Shown here in pieces: positions 17,697-27,382 of a stretch of 64,000 nt of DNA. Source of the stretch: Desulfopila sp. IMCC35008. Lineage in GTDB: Bacteria > Desulfobacterota > Desulfobulbia > Desulfobulbales > Desulfocapsaceae. The stretch is from contig NZ_CP050700.1 of the NCBI RefSeq assembly GCF_010646885.2, positions 1,309,501 to 1,373,500 on the forward strand, written 5' to 3'. The first letter of the stretch is position 1. Each line of letters begins with the position of its first letter. A program made the position numbers and the translations under genes. The notes under the pieces are model-generated. The model searched no databases, was not told the DNA's origin, and saw nothing but the letters and a program-made list of their open reading frames with translations.

Positions 17697-18188
17697 ATAT
17701 TCCTCCAGAGATCGCTATTAATAGAAAATGTGCAACCGTCATTTCGTAAATGCTTAATTTAAAGTTACATTACCTGAAATGATAAATCAAAGAATTTACC
17801 CTGAAGATTTACAGAAGAGGAGGTGTGATTGAGAGGCTTCGTTGTGCGATTTAGGGGTCAGTTAGGAATATATGCGCATATGATTGCTGCTGAGATAGGG
17901 TTGTTATTGTTATTGAAAACAGGTTGTTAATTCGTGTGTCGTGACAGGATGTCACCGTGATGATGCGGGTAAGGGGGTCGGTTTGGTGATATCATTATCC
18001 ATCCTGATACAAATATTGGTGGTCAGCTTAAGTCTCTTGCTGAGAGTTCTCCAATTTCTGTAAGCAATCCGCTCGTCCGGATTGTAGCCCAATATCACGA
18101 TTTGGAAGTGTTGCCCCACATCACTATAATTATCAGACAGATGTGCTTATTGATGCAAATCATACTATCTCTTGAAGAGGGTAGGCTA
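17697..18188. other. Intergenic region with an open coding-like stretch
   Basis: Plus-strand frame 17975-18130 reads with protein-like composition (HPDTNIGGQLKSLAESSPIS, then VSNPLVRIVAQYHDLEVLPH) but has no start signal and runs into the antisense of the next gene. It may be a remnant. Upstream of it lies the promoter region of the CsgG-like gene. Nothing else was recognised. Confidence 0.3.
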
Positions 18189-18647
18189 TTATGCAGCCTT
18201 CCCATTCAATTGCTCAATGGTAATTTTGATTACCTTGGTGGCCTTATCGTGTTTTTTGATATACTCCCGTCCGGTTTCGAGAAAATCCGGGCTGTATTTT
18301 TCCAGCAACCATATCAGGGCATCGAATCGCTCATTTCCTGAGATTTCTTGTGCAGGGCCAAAGACGATTGCACTTTCATATCTGGTCGAAAACTCTTTCG
18401 GCAGGACCTGTACATTGCCAACGACGCAGAACGATACACGTTTCTCAGCTGAGATGTTGTCGAGCTTCTGTCCAATAGTGGCACAATGAAAATAGATGCC
18501 ATCGTTTTTGTACACATAGTTAAGAGGGACACCATACGGCTGTCCATCTGGACCGACAGTAGAGAGAATACCGTAGTCTCCCTGAACAAGAAGGTCTTTT
18601 GTTTCCTGGTCTGATAGACCTTTGTCAGCTCTTCGCATTTTTTGCAC
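18189..18647 (-). CDS. Pyridoxamine 5'-phosphate oxidase-family flavin protein (NimA-like)
   Basis: 152 residues with the split-barrel FMN-binding fold: YGILSTVGPDGQPYGVPLNY near residues 25-44, IYFHCATIGQKLDNI and VSFCVVG, then a helical C-terminal part. Proteins of this branch include 5-nitroimidazole reductases (Nim) and other small flavin or heme reductases. The start could be the first ATG (18647) or the ATG three codons on (MRRADKGLS). It stands alone; the function is not more closely defined. Confidence 0.85.
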   Translation of the reverse strand: MQKMRRADKGLSDQETKDLLVQGDYGILSTVGPDGQPYGVPLNYVYKNDGIYFHCATIGQKLDNISAEKRVSFCVVGNVQVLPKEFSTRYESAIVFGPAQEISGNERFDALIWLLEKYSPDFLETGREYIKKHDKATKVIKITIEQLNGKAA

Positions 18648-19061
18648 TGGTTTCCTTTTTTTCGAGGGTATGAGACGTGTCGCCTCGTTTATTTGTAAAA
18701 ATCCGTATTCTTTTATACATACCAGACAACTTTATCCCCATAAAGGACTTGTTATGGAGTATTTGGAGGGTACAGTAAGCAAGAGAACAGTAGTTTTGCA
18801 GGAATGAAGGAAATCAAAAGTGCGTTGCGTCTATAAAAGTGCGTTGAGTCTATGTTACTTCTGAGTCAGAGATGAAAATAGTGCTCTATCAACAAGTGTT
18901 GGAATACGTAAAAAATAAAATTTGACCGGTGAATATGAAAAAGGAAGCTGTCTGGTTTCTACCAAGAAACTGGCTGGCGATCTTGTGTGGGTCGTAATAT
19001 GGTGGAAAACGCTTATGATCAGGTATGTGTGGAAGGGTATGTGATGAGCAGGTCGGAGTAA
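18648..19061. other. Intergenic region with a two-copy 19-bp tandem repeat
   Basis: AAAAGTGCGTTGCGTCTAT (18816-18834) is followed directly by a copy with one change, AAAAGTGCGTTGAGTCTAT (18835-18853). No gene was recognised; the right part leads into a truncated GGDEF remnant. Confidence 0.5.
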
Positions 19062-19358
19062 GGTTTTACTGTTAGGGATCGTGAAAAGGAAACAGATATT
19101 GCAGCCAGATATGGTGGAAATGAATTTTGTTTAATATTGCCGGAAAGCAGCGTAGAAAAAGCTAAGCAGGTTTGTAATAAATTGTGTGAAACGATTAGGA
19201 AAAGGACTGAAGATTCAGGCATCTCGTGTAGTATGGGAATCGCAATATTTTTGCCAGAAAACGACTATGATGCAAATTCACTTGTCAAACAGGCAGACGC
19301 GGCAATGTATGAGGCAAAGAAAGAACCAGGTTTAACAATAAAGCTGGCAAAGGTCTAA
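19062..19358 (+). pseudogene. C-terminal remnant of a diguanylate cyclase (GGDEF) gene
   Basis: The frame, open from a TAA at 19059, reads TDIAARYGGNEFCLILPESS, the active-site loop of a GGDEF domain in a GGNEF form. It is followed by typical C-terminal elements (SCSMGIAIF, LVKQADAAMYEAKK). The first half of the domain, including the metal-binding FKxxND region, and any sensory domain are missing. There is no start codon with a ribosome binding site. It is a truncated remnant, not an active cyclase. Confidence 0.75.
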
Positions 19359-19371
19359 CCATGGTGTCAAA

Positions 19372-19577
19372 CGACACCGTGTATGGCACACGAAAAAAAG
19401 AGATCAAATCATCAAAGTCAGTAAAACTATCGCCGTCATTATTTCTCTTTCCAGAGCACGTTTGATCACTATTCTCTTCACCCGTTAGTCCTGATATCAA
19501 TTGCAACGCACGAATGACTTCTGCAAGACATTCTTTACCGTCACCATCAGCATCAAGAGCCAAATTTTTTAACTTTT
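19372..19577 (-). pseudogene. Fragment of a dockerin-like C-terminal module
   Basis: On the minus strand, just after an in-frame TAA, the frame reads LALDADGDGKECLAEVIRAL followed by QLISGLTG, a type I dockerin-like calcium loop and helix. A second loop-like stretch (NNDGDSFTDFDDLISFF) follows. It resembles the C-terminal module of the intact secreted protein at 38466-41006. No N-terminal protein part is present, so this is a leftover tail. It is convergent with the GGDEF remnant. Confidence 0.6.
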
Positions 19578-19679
19578 ATCGTCTTAAATTGCGATCAATT
19601 TATTTGTTAGAAAGCTCAGTTGGAAAATCTTAACCGCTACTAAGGCAGATCAGAAAATATCATCTTGCTCGGTGCCTAA

Positions 19680-19973
19680 ATGAGTTATGACAATTGGAAA
19701 CTCGCCGCTTGTGTTGTTACCAAGCCGGGGAGCGAGGAGCAGCAGCTATTTAAAAGATGGTTGCAGGCGGATTTGCAGCAAAGGATAGATCGCTTAAAAA
19801 CTACAGCAATGATGAAAGCAAGAGAACGAATGGGACCGGTTGAATTAGTAAATTGGTGGACAACATTTCGGCAAAATGTGCTCAAGAAAGAGAAATTTGA
19901 AGAACTTGACGAAAAAATACAAGCTCAAATCTTGGAATGGGAGGCATACCCTTACGAACTTATCAGTCCATGA
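19680..19973 (+). CDS. Small hypothetical protein
   Basis: 97 residues, helical and charged, with several Trp (DNWKLAACVV, VNWWTTFRQNVLKKEKFEEL). ATG 19680 has only a weak ribosome binding site. No membrane span or signal peptide. It is 51 bases upstream of the DUF3592-like gene and could be co-transcribed with it. Family not recognised. Confidence 0.5.
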   Translation: MSYDNWKLAACVVTKPGSEEQQLFKRWLQADLQQRIDRLKTTAMMKARERMGPVELVNWWTTFRQNVLKKEKFEELDEKIQAQILEWEAYPYELISP

Positions 19974-20024
19974 AATTGAAGTAAGACTTTCAGATGGTTT
20001 ATCCATCTAACTTGTGGAGATAGT

Positions 20025-20498
20025 ATGAAGAACAAAAAGTTTACCTTCTCATCACTTAATATGAACTCGACCATCTTGCGAGTATTTCACCTTCTTGTGG
20101 GCGTTATGATGGTAATCACAGGTTGCAGCAAACTTTATTATTACGTGGACTTTCGATTAATGGGAGTTGAGATTTTCGGAGTAATTGAACATCCAGCTAC
20201 CACTACAGTTCTGGGGGGAAGACCTCTTATTCGATATGAGGATGCTTTGGGGAAAATCCATGAGTTCAGAAGCAAAGCTAAAACTCATTGGTTCACCAAA
20301 CCACAGAAGGGAGAAGCATTAAGTATCATTTATAAAAAGGCTGAAAGTCAAAGGGCGATTGTAAATAATTTATTGTATTATGTTATTTGGCCTATGGGCT
20401 TTATAGTAGTTGGTTGTTTTTTCTTATTTCAGGCAATTCACCTGAAAAATGGGCTTGGTTTTCTTCCAGCCATACCTTTGCACAAAACCGGACCCTGA
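20025..20498 (+). CDS. DUF3592-like membrane protein
   Basis: 157 residues with two hydrophobic spans, about 18-38 and 117-137, flanking a small exported domain (GVIEHPATTTVLGGRPLIRY, then EFRSKAKTHWF and KGEALSIIYKK). This layout and the GxxxxVxYxxxxG...Y-type pattern match DUF3592 proteins. GGAG precedes ATG 20025. Function unknown; the exported loop probably forms a small beta domain. Confidence 0.65.
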   Translation: MKNKKFTFSSLNMNSTILRVFHLLVGVMMVITGCSKLYYYVDFRLMGVEIFGVIEHPATTTVLGGRPLIRYEDALGKIHEFRSKAKTHWFTKPQKGEALSIIYKKAESQRAIVNNLLYYVIWPMGFIVVGCFFLFQAIHLKNGLGFLPAIPLHKTGP

Positions 20499-20909
20499 AC
20501 GTTCAGCAACTTGTTCACAGAGGTTGTTATTGTCGGAAGAATGGTGGGATATTGCCTTTTTCAACCAGAAGGTCAAAAATTGCTCCATTTTACGAAAGAT
20601 GGTGCAAAAGATATGACGGAATGATCCACTCAAACCGGTACATGTTCACGCGTCTTTTATCCAGACACTCTCGCAACTCTCTCAAGCGAAAGGCACGATG
20701 CTGGCAACGGTACAGTGCTTTTTTATGCACATTATTCCATTGCCGCGAAGTGTTCTTTCACGTTGTACTATTTTATTGTTCTTTTCTCATGATGATGGAA
20801 TATAAAGAAACATTTTTTTGAGCCTTAGGGGTGACTATTTTAACCGCTTGACCCAACCAAACATCCAGGGCTGACTGTTTGGTTCTCTGAAGGGAAGGAC
20901 GAAGTAAAA
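20499..20909. other. Intergenic region, no gene recognised
   Basis: Only short overlapping frames with no motif or ribosome binding site were seen. A 9-bp inverted repeat AACCAAACA (20855-20863) / TGTTTGGTT (20876-20884) with a 12-base loop lies just upstream of the small membrane-protein gene. Confidence 0.4.
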
Positions 20910-21173
20910 ATGCTTGATGGTGTATTGCTGGAACAATCTATACTATTGAATCAGAAGAGGCTTGCAGGAATCCTCTTCTTTGTTCTTGGTTTTATTTTCA
21001 GCCTGTATCTATGGCAAGCCAAAAGAAATAATAACTACAGTCTGCGTTTTTTCTTCTCATATCTGAGTCACAGCCGAGGGGCACTATTAAAAAACTTTTT
21101 TATCGATGGCCCTGGATATCTGGTGCTGCCTCTTCTGCTGATTGCCGCCTCGTTCCTGGAGCAGCACCTGTAG
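20910..21173 (+). CDS. Small membrane protein of unknown function
   Basis: 87 residues with two hydrophobic segments (LAGILFFVLGFIFSLYLW, about 18-35, and YLVLPLLLIAASFLEQHL at the end) and a basic loop between. GAAGGGAAGGA lies upstream of ATG 20910. The recombinase remnant follows. Family not recognised. Confidence 0.5.
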   Translation: MLDGVLLEQSILLNQKRLAGILFFVLGFIFSLYLWQAKRNNNYSLRFFFSYLSHSRGALLKNFFIDGPGYLVLPLLLIAASFLEQHL

Positions 21174-21299
21174 CAGCTAGCAGCGGCTGTTGTAGTCTTT
21201 GCGCGTATAGGAGGATTACATTTGGCAGTGTAAAGCGGAGACCAGGGACGCTTAATTGAAATGGTTCCTGTGCAGGTGGCCCGGGCCATTCAAGTGATT

Positions 21300-21359
21300 C
21301 ACCTCCTGAGGTATAATTGGTCAAGGCACTTATGCCCTGAACCCCAACCACAGGAGGTG
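21300..21359 (+). repeat. 9-bp inverted repeat that includes the ribosome binding site of the recombinase remnant
   Basis: CACCTCCTG (21300-21308) is the exact complement of CAGGAGGTG (21351-21359). The second arm contains the AGGAGG ribosome binding site of the frame starting at 21364, so pairing in the mRNA would hide the start. The loop is 42 bases. Confidence 0.55.
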
Positions 21360-21363
21360 TATT

Positions 21364-22205
21364 ATGAAAGTCTCACAGGCAATCGATTTCCATCTACAGT
21401 ATCACCAGTCCAGCTCGAAAAAAAAATTTAGGTCAAGACCAGTGACTTAGTCTTATTCAAGTTTGCAGCTCGGTTCTGTGATCGTGAATTAGCCAGCATA
21501 TCCCAGGAAGAAGTGTTGGATTTCCTTCTGACCTTGACCAAGGACAACAAACAGGCGACGAAGAGAAATCGCTATTCTGTCCTATCATCTTTTTACAACT
21601 TCAGCATCAACACAGATCTGCCGTCCCTGGCCAATCCCTGCAATACTACAGTCATCAAAAAGATCTTCAAGCGTCCTCCCCCAGTCAGTGGCAGATCGTT
21701 GATAAGGACACGATTGATGAGATTATCTTCCGGACGACAAACAAGCGTAACCACCTTATGCTGGAACTTATGGCAAAGGGAGGCATGAGGAGGGGGCGGA
21801 GAGGTATTGAATCTCACGCCAGACGATGTTCAGGAGTGTTCACTGGCAATTCAGAATCCCAAGAGTGGGAGAATAACAGAGACGGTTTATGTTCCACGAA
21901 AAATCCTGGGAAGGTTAAGTAAGTATATCCAAGCCACCGGCGTTAACCAGAACGACCGAATCTTTCCCATCTCTTATGTCGCCGCCTGGTCAATGGTAAA
22001 GAAGGCTGGACAGCTTGTTGGTATCGAGTTGAAGCCTCACGATCTCAGGCGTCATGCTGCTACATATGCTTCCCGGTCAGGGATGCCTATTGAGATCGTC
22101 AGCAAGGTCATTCTTCGCCATGCCGACCTCACCACAACCCCGCGGTATCTCAGCAAGGTCAACGATAAGGAGGCCATCAGGTGGATCGAAACACTGTATG
22201 GGTAG
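21364..22205 (+). pseudogene. Frameshifted tyrosine recombinase (integrase)
   Basis: Homology to a phage-type tyrosine recombinase of about 270-280 residues is spread over several frames. The start MKVSQAIDFHLQYHQSSSKK is lost after a run of nine A, with in-frame stops. FCDRELASISQEEVLDFLLT through NPCNTTVIKKIFKRP follows in a second frame, then QIVDKDTIDEIIFRTTNKRN in another. After a break at a G-rich stretch near 21790-21805 the catalytic half is intact: HDLRRHAATYAS (His-x-x-Arg), ILRHADLTTTPRYL (His and the nucleophilic Tyr). At least three frame breaks make it inactive. No second end or cargo was identified. ATG 21364 follows a strong CAGGAGGTG. Confidence 0.85.
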
Positions 22206-22606
22206 GTGATCGTATCAGGGCGGGGGCTGTTTCTCGCCCTGTGGTCAACAGGAAACACCTCAAATATCCTTACACTCTGGGGTGTTTAGGACTGGAGTCG
22301 GTAAGGTTGTGCTAAACGACCAAGTGCTATTAAGACGGAACTTGATTAGCCGACATAATTTCGACGTGGAAAGTTACTATTACACTTCCTTTCTCGCGTT
22401 TATTTCGGAGATGGTGTCGGGAATCGGGCGTACTCCAAAATAATATCACCAATTGGCTCTACCAGATAACGTCAGGCAGTAACCATAGTTGTTTGTTTTC
22501 TAATGAATACCTGTGCTATACTGAGGGATTGATCAGTTTACCAACAATACAAGTCATTATAACGATTCAACGCTGACTTCATAGTAGGAAAGACCAGGAA
22601 AGACCA
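22206..22606. other. Intergenic region upstream of the hybrid kinase
   Basis: No gene was recognised. Directly before the kinase start there is a 10-base direct repeat, AGGAAAGACC twice in tandem (about 22586-22605), duplicating the purine-rich ribosome binding region. Confidence 0.4.
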
Positions 22607-25600
22607 ATGTCTAATGAGAATAAAAACAGGGATGATGGTTTCGAAAAAGATTCCCTACTTGCAATTATGGAAGAGACTGAAAAACTGGCAGGTGTCGGTG
22701 GCTGGGCATGGGACATTGACACGGATGTTTGGACTTTTTCAGACAATTGGCTCCGCATACATGGATGCTCAGGCGGTCATCTAAAATCAGCGGACTTACT
22801 CCCGATCGCTCATCCGGATGACAGATCTGATATTGAACTGGCTTTTGACAGGGCCGTCACCGAAGGGTCCAATTACGAGATTGAACACCGCATTCTTCGC
22901 CAGGACACCGGCGAAGAACGGTATATCCGGTCTTTTGGCAAGCCCAGACTGGATAGCGACGGTAAGGTGGTAAAACTGCTCGGATCGGCACAAGACATTA
23001 CCAAGCAGAAAAAAGTAGAGGAAACACTTCGTGAGAGCGAGGGGAAATTCAGACACCTGTTTGACCATTCGCCGATTGGAAAGACCATAACCTATATTTC
23101 CGGAGAAATGCAGGCGAATAATGCTTTAGCTCAAATGTTGGGATATTCACAGGATGAATTTCGAAACTTCAAATGGCAAGATATTACCCATCCAGGCGAC
23201 CTGGAGCTTTCTCAAAATACTATGGATTCGGTAATATCAGACGAAAAACATTTTGTTCGATTTACAAAACGATATATTCACAAAAATGGTTCTATTGTAT
23301 GGGGGGATGTCAATACCAGACTTCAAAGAGACAGTAACGGCGTTCCTCTTTATTTCATTACAGCAGTTGTTGATATTACCGAACAAAAAAGGATCGAAGA
23401 GGAGCTAGCAGTCAGCGAACAGAAATTTCGAACCCTGGCTGAAAATGTACCAGGACTTGTGCTCAAATACAAACTTGATCCAAATGGAAACGATGAACTG
23501 CTTTATATAAGTAAAAGCGTTGAGGATATCTTTGAAGTTTCACAGGAAGACGCCTATAACAACAACAAACTGCTATGGGATCGAATCCACAGGGATGATC
23601 TAGAAGGCTACATGAAATCCATAAGGACGTCCGCTGAAAATCTTTCTCTGTGGCAGCAGGAGCACCGAATCCAGTTGCCCGGTGACAGGGTAAAATGGCT
23701 TTACATCCGTGGATTTCCCTTCCAACAGGACGACGGTGCAGTTATCTGGAACACCATAGCGCTGGATATCACTGAGCAGAAAAAAACACAAGCTTTACTC
23801 GAGGAGAAAGATAAAGCACTTCGTTTGTCCCTTGATGCTGCTAAAGCCGGGACATGGACATGGGATGTCAAAACGGATGAGGTGGTTTGGGATGAACAGA
23901 TGCAAAAGATTTTTGGACTTGAGCCTGGTACATTTACCGGTACGTTTGACGCATGGAAAGAACGTGTTCATCCAGATGATTTACAGGAAGCTGAAAACGT
24001 AACTTTAAAAGCATTAGAACGTGGGAAACGATATGAACATGAATATAGGGTAAAAGGATTTTCAGGTGATTGGCGAATTATCAATGCACAGGCTGCTACA
24101 TTAGAAGATAAAAATGGAGAGCCCATTAGAATGTCTGGTTTTGCAACAGACATAACTGATCGCAAAGAGATGGAAGAGGCCCTTAAGAGAAGTCAGCAAC
24201 GGTTTGAATTGGCAATGACCGCTTCTCGGGATGGTATTTATGATTGGGACCTTGTTACAAATAAAATTTATTATTCTCCTGGCTGGAAAAGCATGCTTGG
24301 CTATGGAAATGATGAACTACCAAACGATTTTTCTGTATGGGAAAAACTCACTGAACCAGTAGATGTCAAGCGATCATGGGAGATGCAGCAGGAGCTTATT
24401 AATAAGGTTCGAGATCGTTTTGAAATGGAATTCAGAATGAAACACAAAGATGGCCATTGGGTTGATATCCTTTCCAGGGCAACTGCCATTTTTGATCATA
24501 ACGGCAAAGCAGTGAGAATAGTGGGAACACATGTCGATGTTACAGAGCGCAGGCAAATAAAAGAAAAATCAAACAGATTAAAAGAACGTCTTGAAAGTCT
24601 CTGGAACATAACAAAAATTTCCGACTCTGATACAAAAACAATCAGCGATCATGTTTTGGTAGAAGTCCAAAAAATGACACAAAGTCAATATGCATTTTAT
24701 GGTTTTCTTAATGAAAATGAAAATGACATGATTTTACATGCCTGGTCTCAAGAGACTATGGAAGATTGCCGAACAAAAGCAAATACGATTCACTTTTCCA
24801 TTGATAGGGCAGGCATATGGGCTGAAGCAGTCAAAGAAAAAAAGATTTTAACAATAAATGATTTGAGTTCTGATCTTCCAGGCAAGAAAGGAGTGCCTGG
24901 CGGTCACGTCCAGCTAACTCGATTAATGGTCGTGCCCTATATTAAAGAGGATAAAGTTATTTCAGTTGTAGCGGTTGCAAATAAAGAAACTGAATATCTT
25001 AAGGACGATGAAGAGCAGGTGCTGGCTTTTATGAGGAATGTTCAACTTCTAATCGACAGGAAAACTGCACAGCAAGAAGCTGCTGAAATGGCGACCCATT
25101 TGCAGCAAGCCCAAAAAATGGAGGCCATTGGCACACTTGCAGGAGGAATTGCACATGATTTCAACAATATTCTCGGGTCAATCCTTGGTTATGCAGAGAT
25201 GGTGCAGGAGGATTGCCCTCCAGGATCGACGATGAGACGTGATATGGACAGAGTTGTCGAGGCAAGCCTAAGAGCGAAAGAGCTTGTCAGGCAGATTCTC
25301 GCCTTTAGTCACCAAACAGAGACAGAGGAGGTACCCCTGCAACCTGCTTTAATCATAAAAGAAGCTGTGAAAATGCTACGGTCTTCATTACCTACGACCA
25401 TTGACCTTCAGCAAGATATTGATCCAGAGGCGGGACTGACTCTGGCGGATCCAACCCAGATCCATCAGATATTAACCAACCTATGCACTAATGCTTTCCA
25501 CGCCATGGAAAAAACAGGCGGCACTCTCAATATTTCATTAAAAAACAAATCATTTACCCTTTCCGAGTTAGTCCACGCACCGCATGTTCAGCCTGGCACC

Positions 25601-26245
25601 TTTGTAGAAATCTCAGTAAGAGATACAGGCCCAGGAATAAAGCCGGAAATCATGGACAAAATTTTTGATCCTTTCTTTACTACCAAAGAGATAGGTAAAG
25701 GAACGGGGATGGGGCTTGCTATTATCCATGGCATAGCAAAAAAATCCGGCGGTTTTATTTCCTGTAAAAGTTCACCGAGCGAAGGCACAACTTTTTATGT
25801 GTACCTTCCAATCTATGCAGGCATGACTCCACCAGTTGCCGAAATGGCACCTTTAGAATTAATCAAACCTGGTAATGAGCGTATTCTTTTCATTGACGAT
25901 GAGGAGATGCTTGCGGAAATGGGTAAGACTATGCTTGAGCGCCTTGGTTATAAGGTGACAGTAGAGACAAGCAGCATCCAAGCCCTGAGAATTTTACAAA
26001 ATCAACCGGACCGCTTCGACTTGATCATCACAGATCAGACAATGCCAGGCATGACTGGCAGTGACCTGGCACGTCGTATACTGCAGCTACGACCAAAACT
26101 GCCGATCATTCTCTGCACAGGTTTCAGCAATCAGATTTCAGAAGAAAAGGCAAAAATTTACGGAATTAAAGGGTTTGCCATGAAGCCACTGGCGAAAAAG
26201 GATCTTGCTGATCTTATCAGGAAGGTGCTCGATGAAGAAACATGA
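22607..26245 (+). CDS. Multi-PAS hybrid sensor histidine kinase with receiver domain
   Basis: 1212 residues, no membrane span seen, so probably a cytoplasmic sensor. In order: five PAS/PAC modules (about 15-135, 145-265, 275-395, 405-525, 530-650; recurring ends such as VVDITEQK, LDITEQK, ATDITDRK), a GAF-like domain (about 665-820), a HisKA dimerisation domain with the phosphoacceptor H850 (GGIAHDFNNI), and a HATPase_c domain (VRDTGPGIKPEIMDKIFDPF, GKGTGMGLAI). A C-terminal receiver has phosphoacceptor D1143 (LIITDQTMPG). The PAS array suggests sensing of redox state or small ligands, but the signal is unknown. No response-regulator gene with an output domain is adjacent; the PilZ gene 550 bases downstream could be functionally linked. 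ATG 22607 follows two tandem AGGAAAGACC copies. Confidence 0.9.
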   Translation: MSNENKNRDDGFEKDSLLAIMEETEKLAGVGGWAWDIDTDVWTFSDNWLRIHGCSGGHLKSADLLPIAHPDDRSDIELAFDRAVTEGSNYEIEHRILRQDTGEERYIRSFGKPRLDSDGKVVKLLGSAQDITKQKKVEETLRESEGKFRHLFDHSPIGKTITYISGEMQANNALAQMLGYSQDEFRNFKWQDITHPGDLELSQNTMDSVISDEKHFVRFTKRYIHKNGSIVWGDVNTRLQRDSNGVPLYFITAVVDITEQKRIEEELAVSEQKFRTLAENVPGLVLKYKLDPNGNDELLYISKSVEDIFEVSQEDAYNNNKLLWDRIHRDDLEGYMKSIRTSAENLSLWQQEHRIQLPGDRVKWLYIRGFPFQQDDGAVIWNTIALDITEQKKTQALLEEKDKALRLSLDAAKAGTWTWDVKTDEVVWDEQMQKIFGLEPGTFTGTFDAWKERVHPDDLQEAENVTLKALERGKRYEHEYRVKGFSGDWRIINAQAATLEDKNGEPIRMSGFATDITDRKEMEEALKRSQQRFELAMTASRDGIYDWDLVTNKIYYSPGWKSMLGYGNDELPNDFSVWEKLTEPVDVKRSWEMQQELINKVRDRFEMEFRMKHKDGHWVDILSRATAIFDHNGKAVRIVGTHVDVTERRQIKEKSNRLKERLESLWNITKISDSDTKTISDHVLVEVQKMTQSQYAFYGFLNENENDMILHAWSQETMEDCRTKANTIHFSIDRAGIWAEAVKEKKILTINDLSSDLPGKKGVPGGHVQLTRLMVVPYIKEDKVISVVAVANKETEYLKDDEEQVLAFMRNVQLLIDRKTAQQEAAEMATHLQQAQKMEAIGTLAGGIAHDFNNILGSILGYAEMVQEDCPPGSTMRRDMDRVVEASLRAKELVRQILAFSHQTETEEVPLQPALIIKEAVKMLRSSLPTTIDLQQDIDPEAGLTLADPTQIHQILTNLCTNAFHAMEKTGGTLNISLKNKSFTLSELVHAPHVQPGTFVEISVRDTGPGIKPEIMDKIFDPFFTTKEIGKGTGMGLAIIHGIAKKSGGFISCKSSPSEGTTFYVYLPIYAGMTPPVAEMAPLELIKPGNERILFIDDEEMLAEMGKTMLERLGYKVTVETSSIQALRILQNQPDRFDLIITDQTMPGMTGSDLARRILQLRPKLPIILCTGFSNQISEEKAKIYGIKGFAMKPLAKKDLADLIRKVLDEET

Positions 26246-26779
26246 TCAGCATAGAACCTTCATCACTGATAATTTCAGCGACTATCGAGACAGGCCATTA
26301 GTATTGCCACATCGAAGGTCTGCGTTTTTTACTCTAACCGCAGGTCAACATAGTTCTTGTATACGTAACAAAATATTATTTTCCTTTTCATATATGGCTG
26401 TTATATTTTCATTGTTTCCTCAGTTTTTACTTCAAAAAACATGGCTTTATTCGGTAGTATTTGCCTCAGTAATCGGTTCAGAGAATAGGCTCTGTAGCCT
26501 CTCAGGAGACATCCATAAAGTATGCACAGGAAACTGCGGGACTAACGGTTCAGGATATGATGCTTCGCTTACTCTGCATCGATATCTGCTGCTGCTTACA
26601 ATGCGGCAAGGAAAAGCTGGTATATCTCCGGCCGATTGACAATCCGGTTTATCGATATTTGGTTTGGCCCAAGTTCAATTATGCGATCTTTTGAAAAAAA
26701 CAATATAATGTGATGCTAACAGGTTGCGCACAATATGCTTTATGACAAAAAAATGCGGCATTGACCATGCTGCGCCAGA
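26246..26779. other. Intergenic region, no gene recognised
   Basis: AT-rich with only short frames lacking ribosome binding sites or motifs. It separates the hybrid kinase from the PilZ gene. Confidence 0.4.
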
Positions 26780-26794
26780 TTGATAAAATTTAGC

Positions 26795-27184
26795 ATGCCA
26801 CCTAATATGACCTCAGACATTTTCTGTTCAATTTGGGAGTTCAGGCCAGTGCTTAGTTCTAATCGTGAAAATAGGAAATTCACTCGTTACGCCTTATTGA
26901 AATCTGCAACTTTCACATGTGAGAGCGCAACAAGGCCCCCTTCTGTTTATAAACTATTTATTCATGATCTTAGTTGCGGAGGAGCCTTGGTCAGCTCCAC
27001 AACCCAAATCCCAGATAATACAAATTTAAGGATAGGCATTAGGGTACAACATCAGCAAAAATTATTTGGCCAAGATGAGGTTGAATTTCTTTTCCGAGGG
27101 AAGGTGATTCGTAGAGAAAAATCAGGCCGTGTCGCTATTGTCTTCGAAAAGGATTATCGCATTAACAGATCTCTTCCCCTGTAA
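26795..27184 (+). CDS. PilZ-domain protein (probable cyclic-di-GMP binding)
   Basis: About 130 residues. The PilZ signature is present: an Arg-rich start NRENRKFTRY (RxxxR pattern) and DLSCGG (D/NxSxxG), followed by FLFRGKVIRREKSGRVAIVF. PilZ domains bind cyclic di-GMP and alter motility, adhesion or enzyme activity of partners. The start is uncertain: ATG 26795 or an ATG four codons later (MTSDIFCSIWEF); a TTG farther upstream is less likely. It stands alone after the hybrid kinase. Confidence 0.8.
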   Translation: MPPNMTSDIFCSIWEFRPVLSSNRENRKFTRYALLKSATFTCESATRPPSVYKLFIHDLSCGGALVSSTTQIPDNTNLRIGIRVQHQQKLFGQDEVEFLFRGKVIRREKSGRVAIVFEKDYRINRSLPL

Positions 27185-27382
27185 TTTTGTATTATTACCA
27201 GTCTCATGGCATAAGGAATTAGATTCAGAAGCCAGCTTTGGATGGCATAACTTGCCTCGTGGTCGGAACCACTTTTCCAGTGCCTGTTGCCGGAGATTAT
27301 AACTGGGGAAACGACGGGGCTGGTTTACTCATGACAAACCAGCTCCTAACGAAACGGAAAAGCGCACGACATTATCGTTCTT

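Noticed and set aside
26205..26639. 144-codon plus-strand frame overlapping the end of the hybrid kinase
   Set aside because: No ribosome binding site, no motif, and it begins inside the receiver domain.
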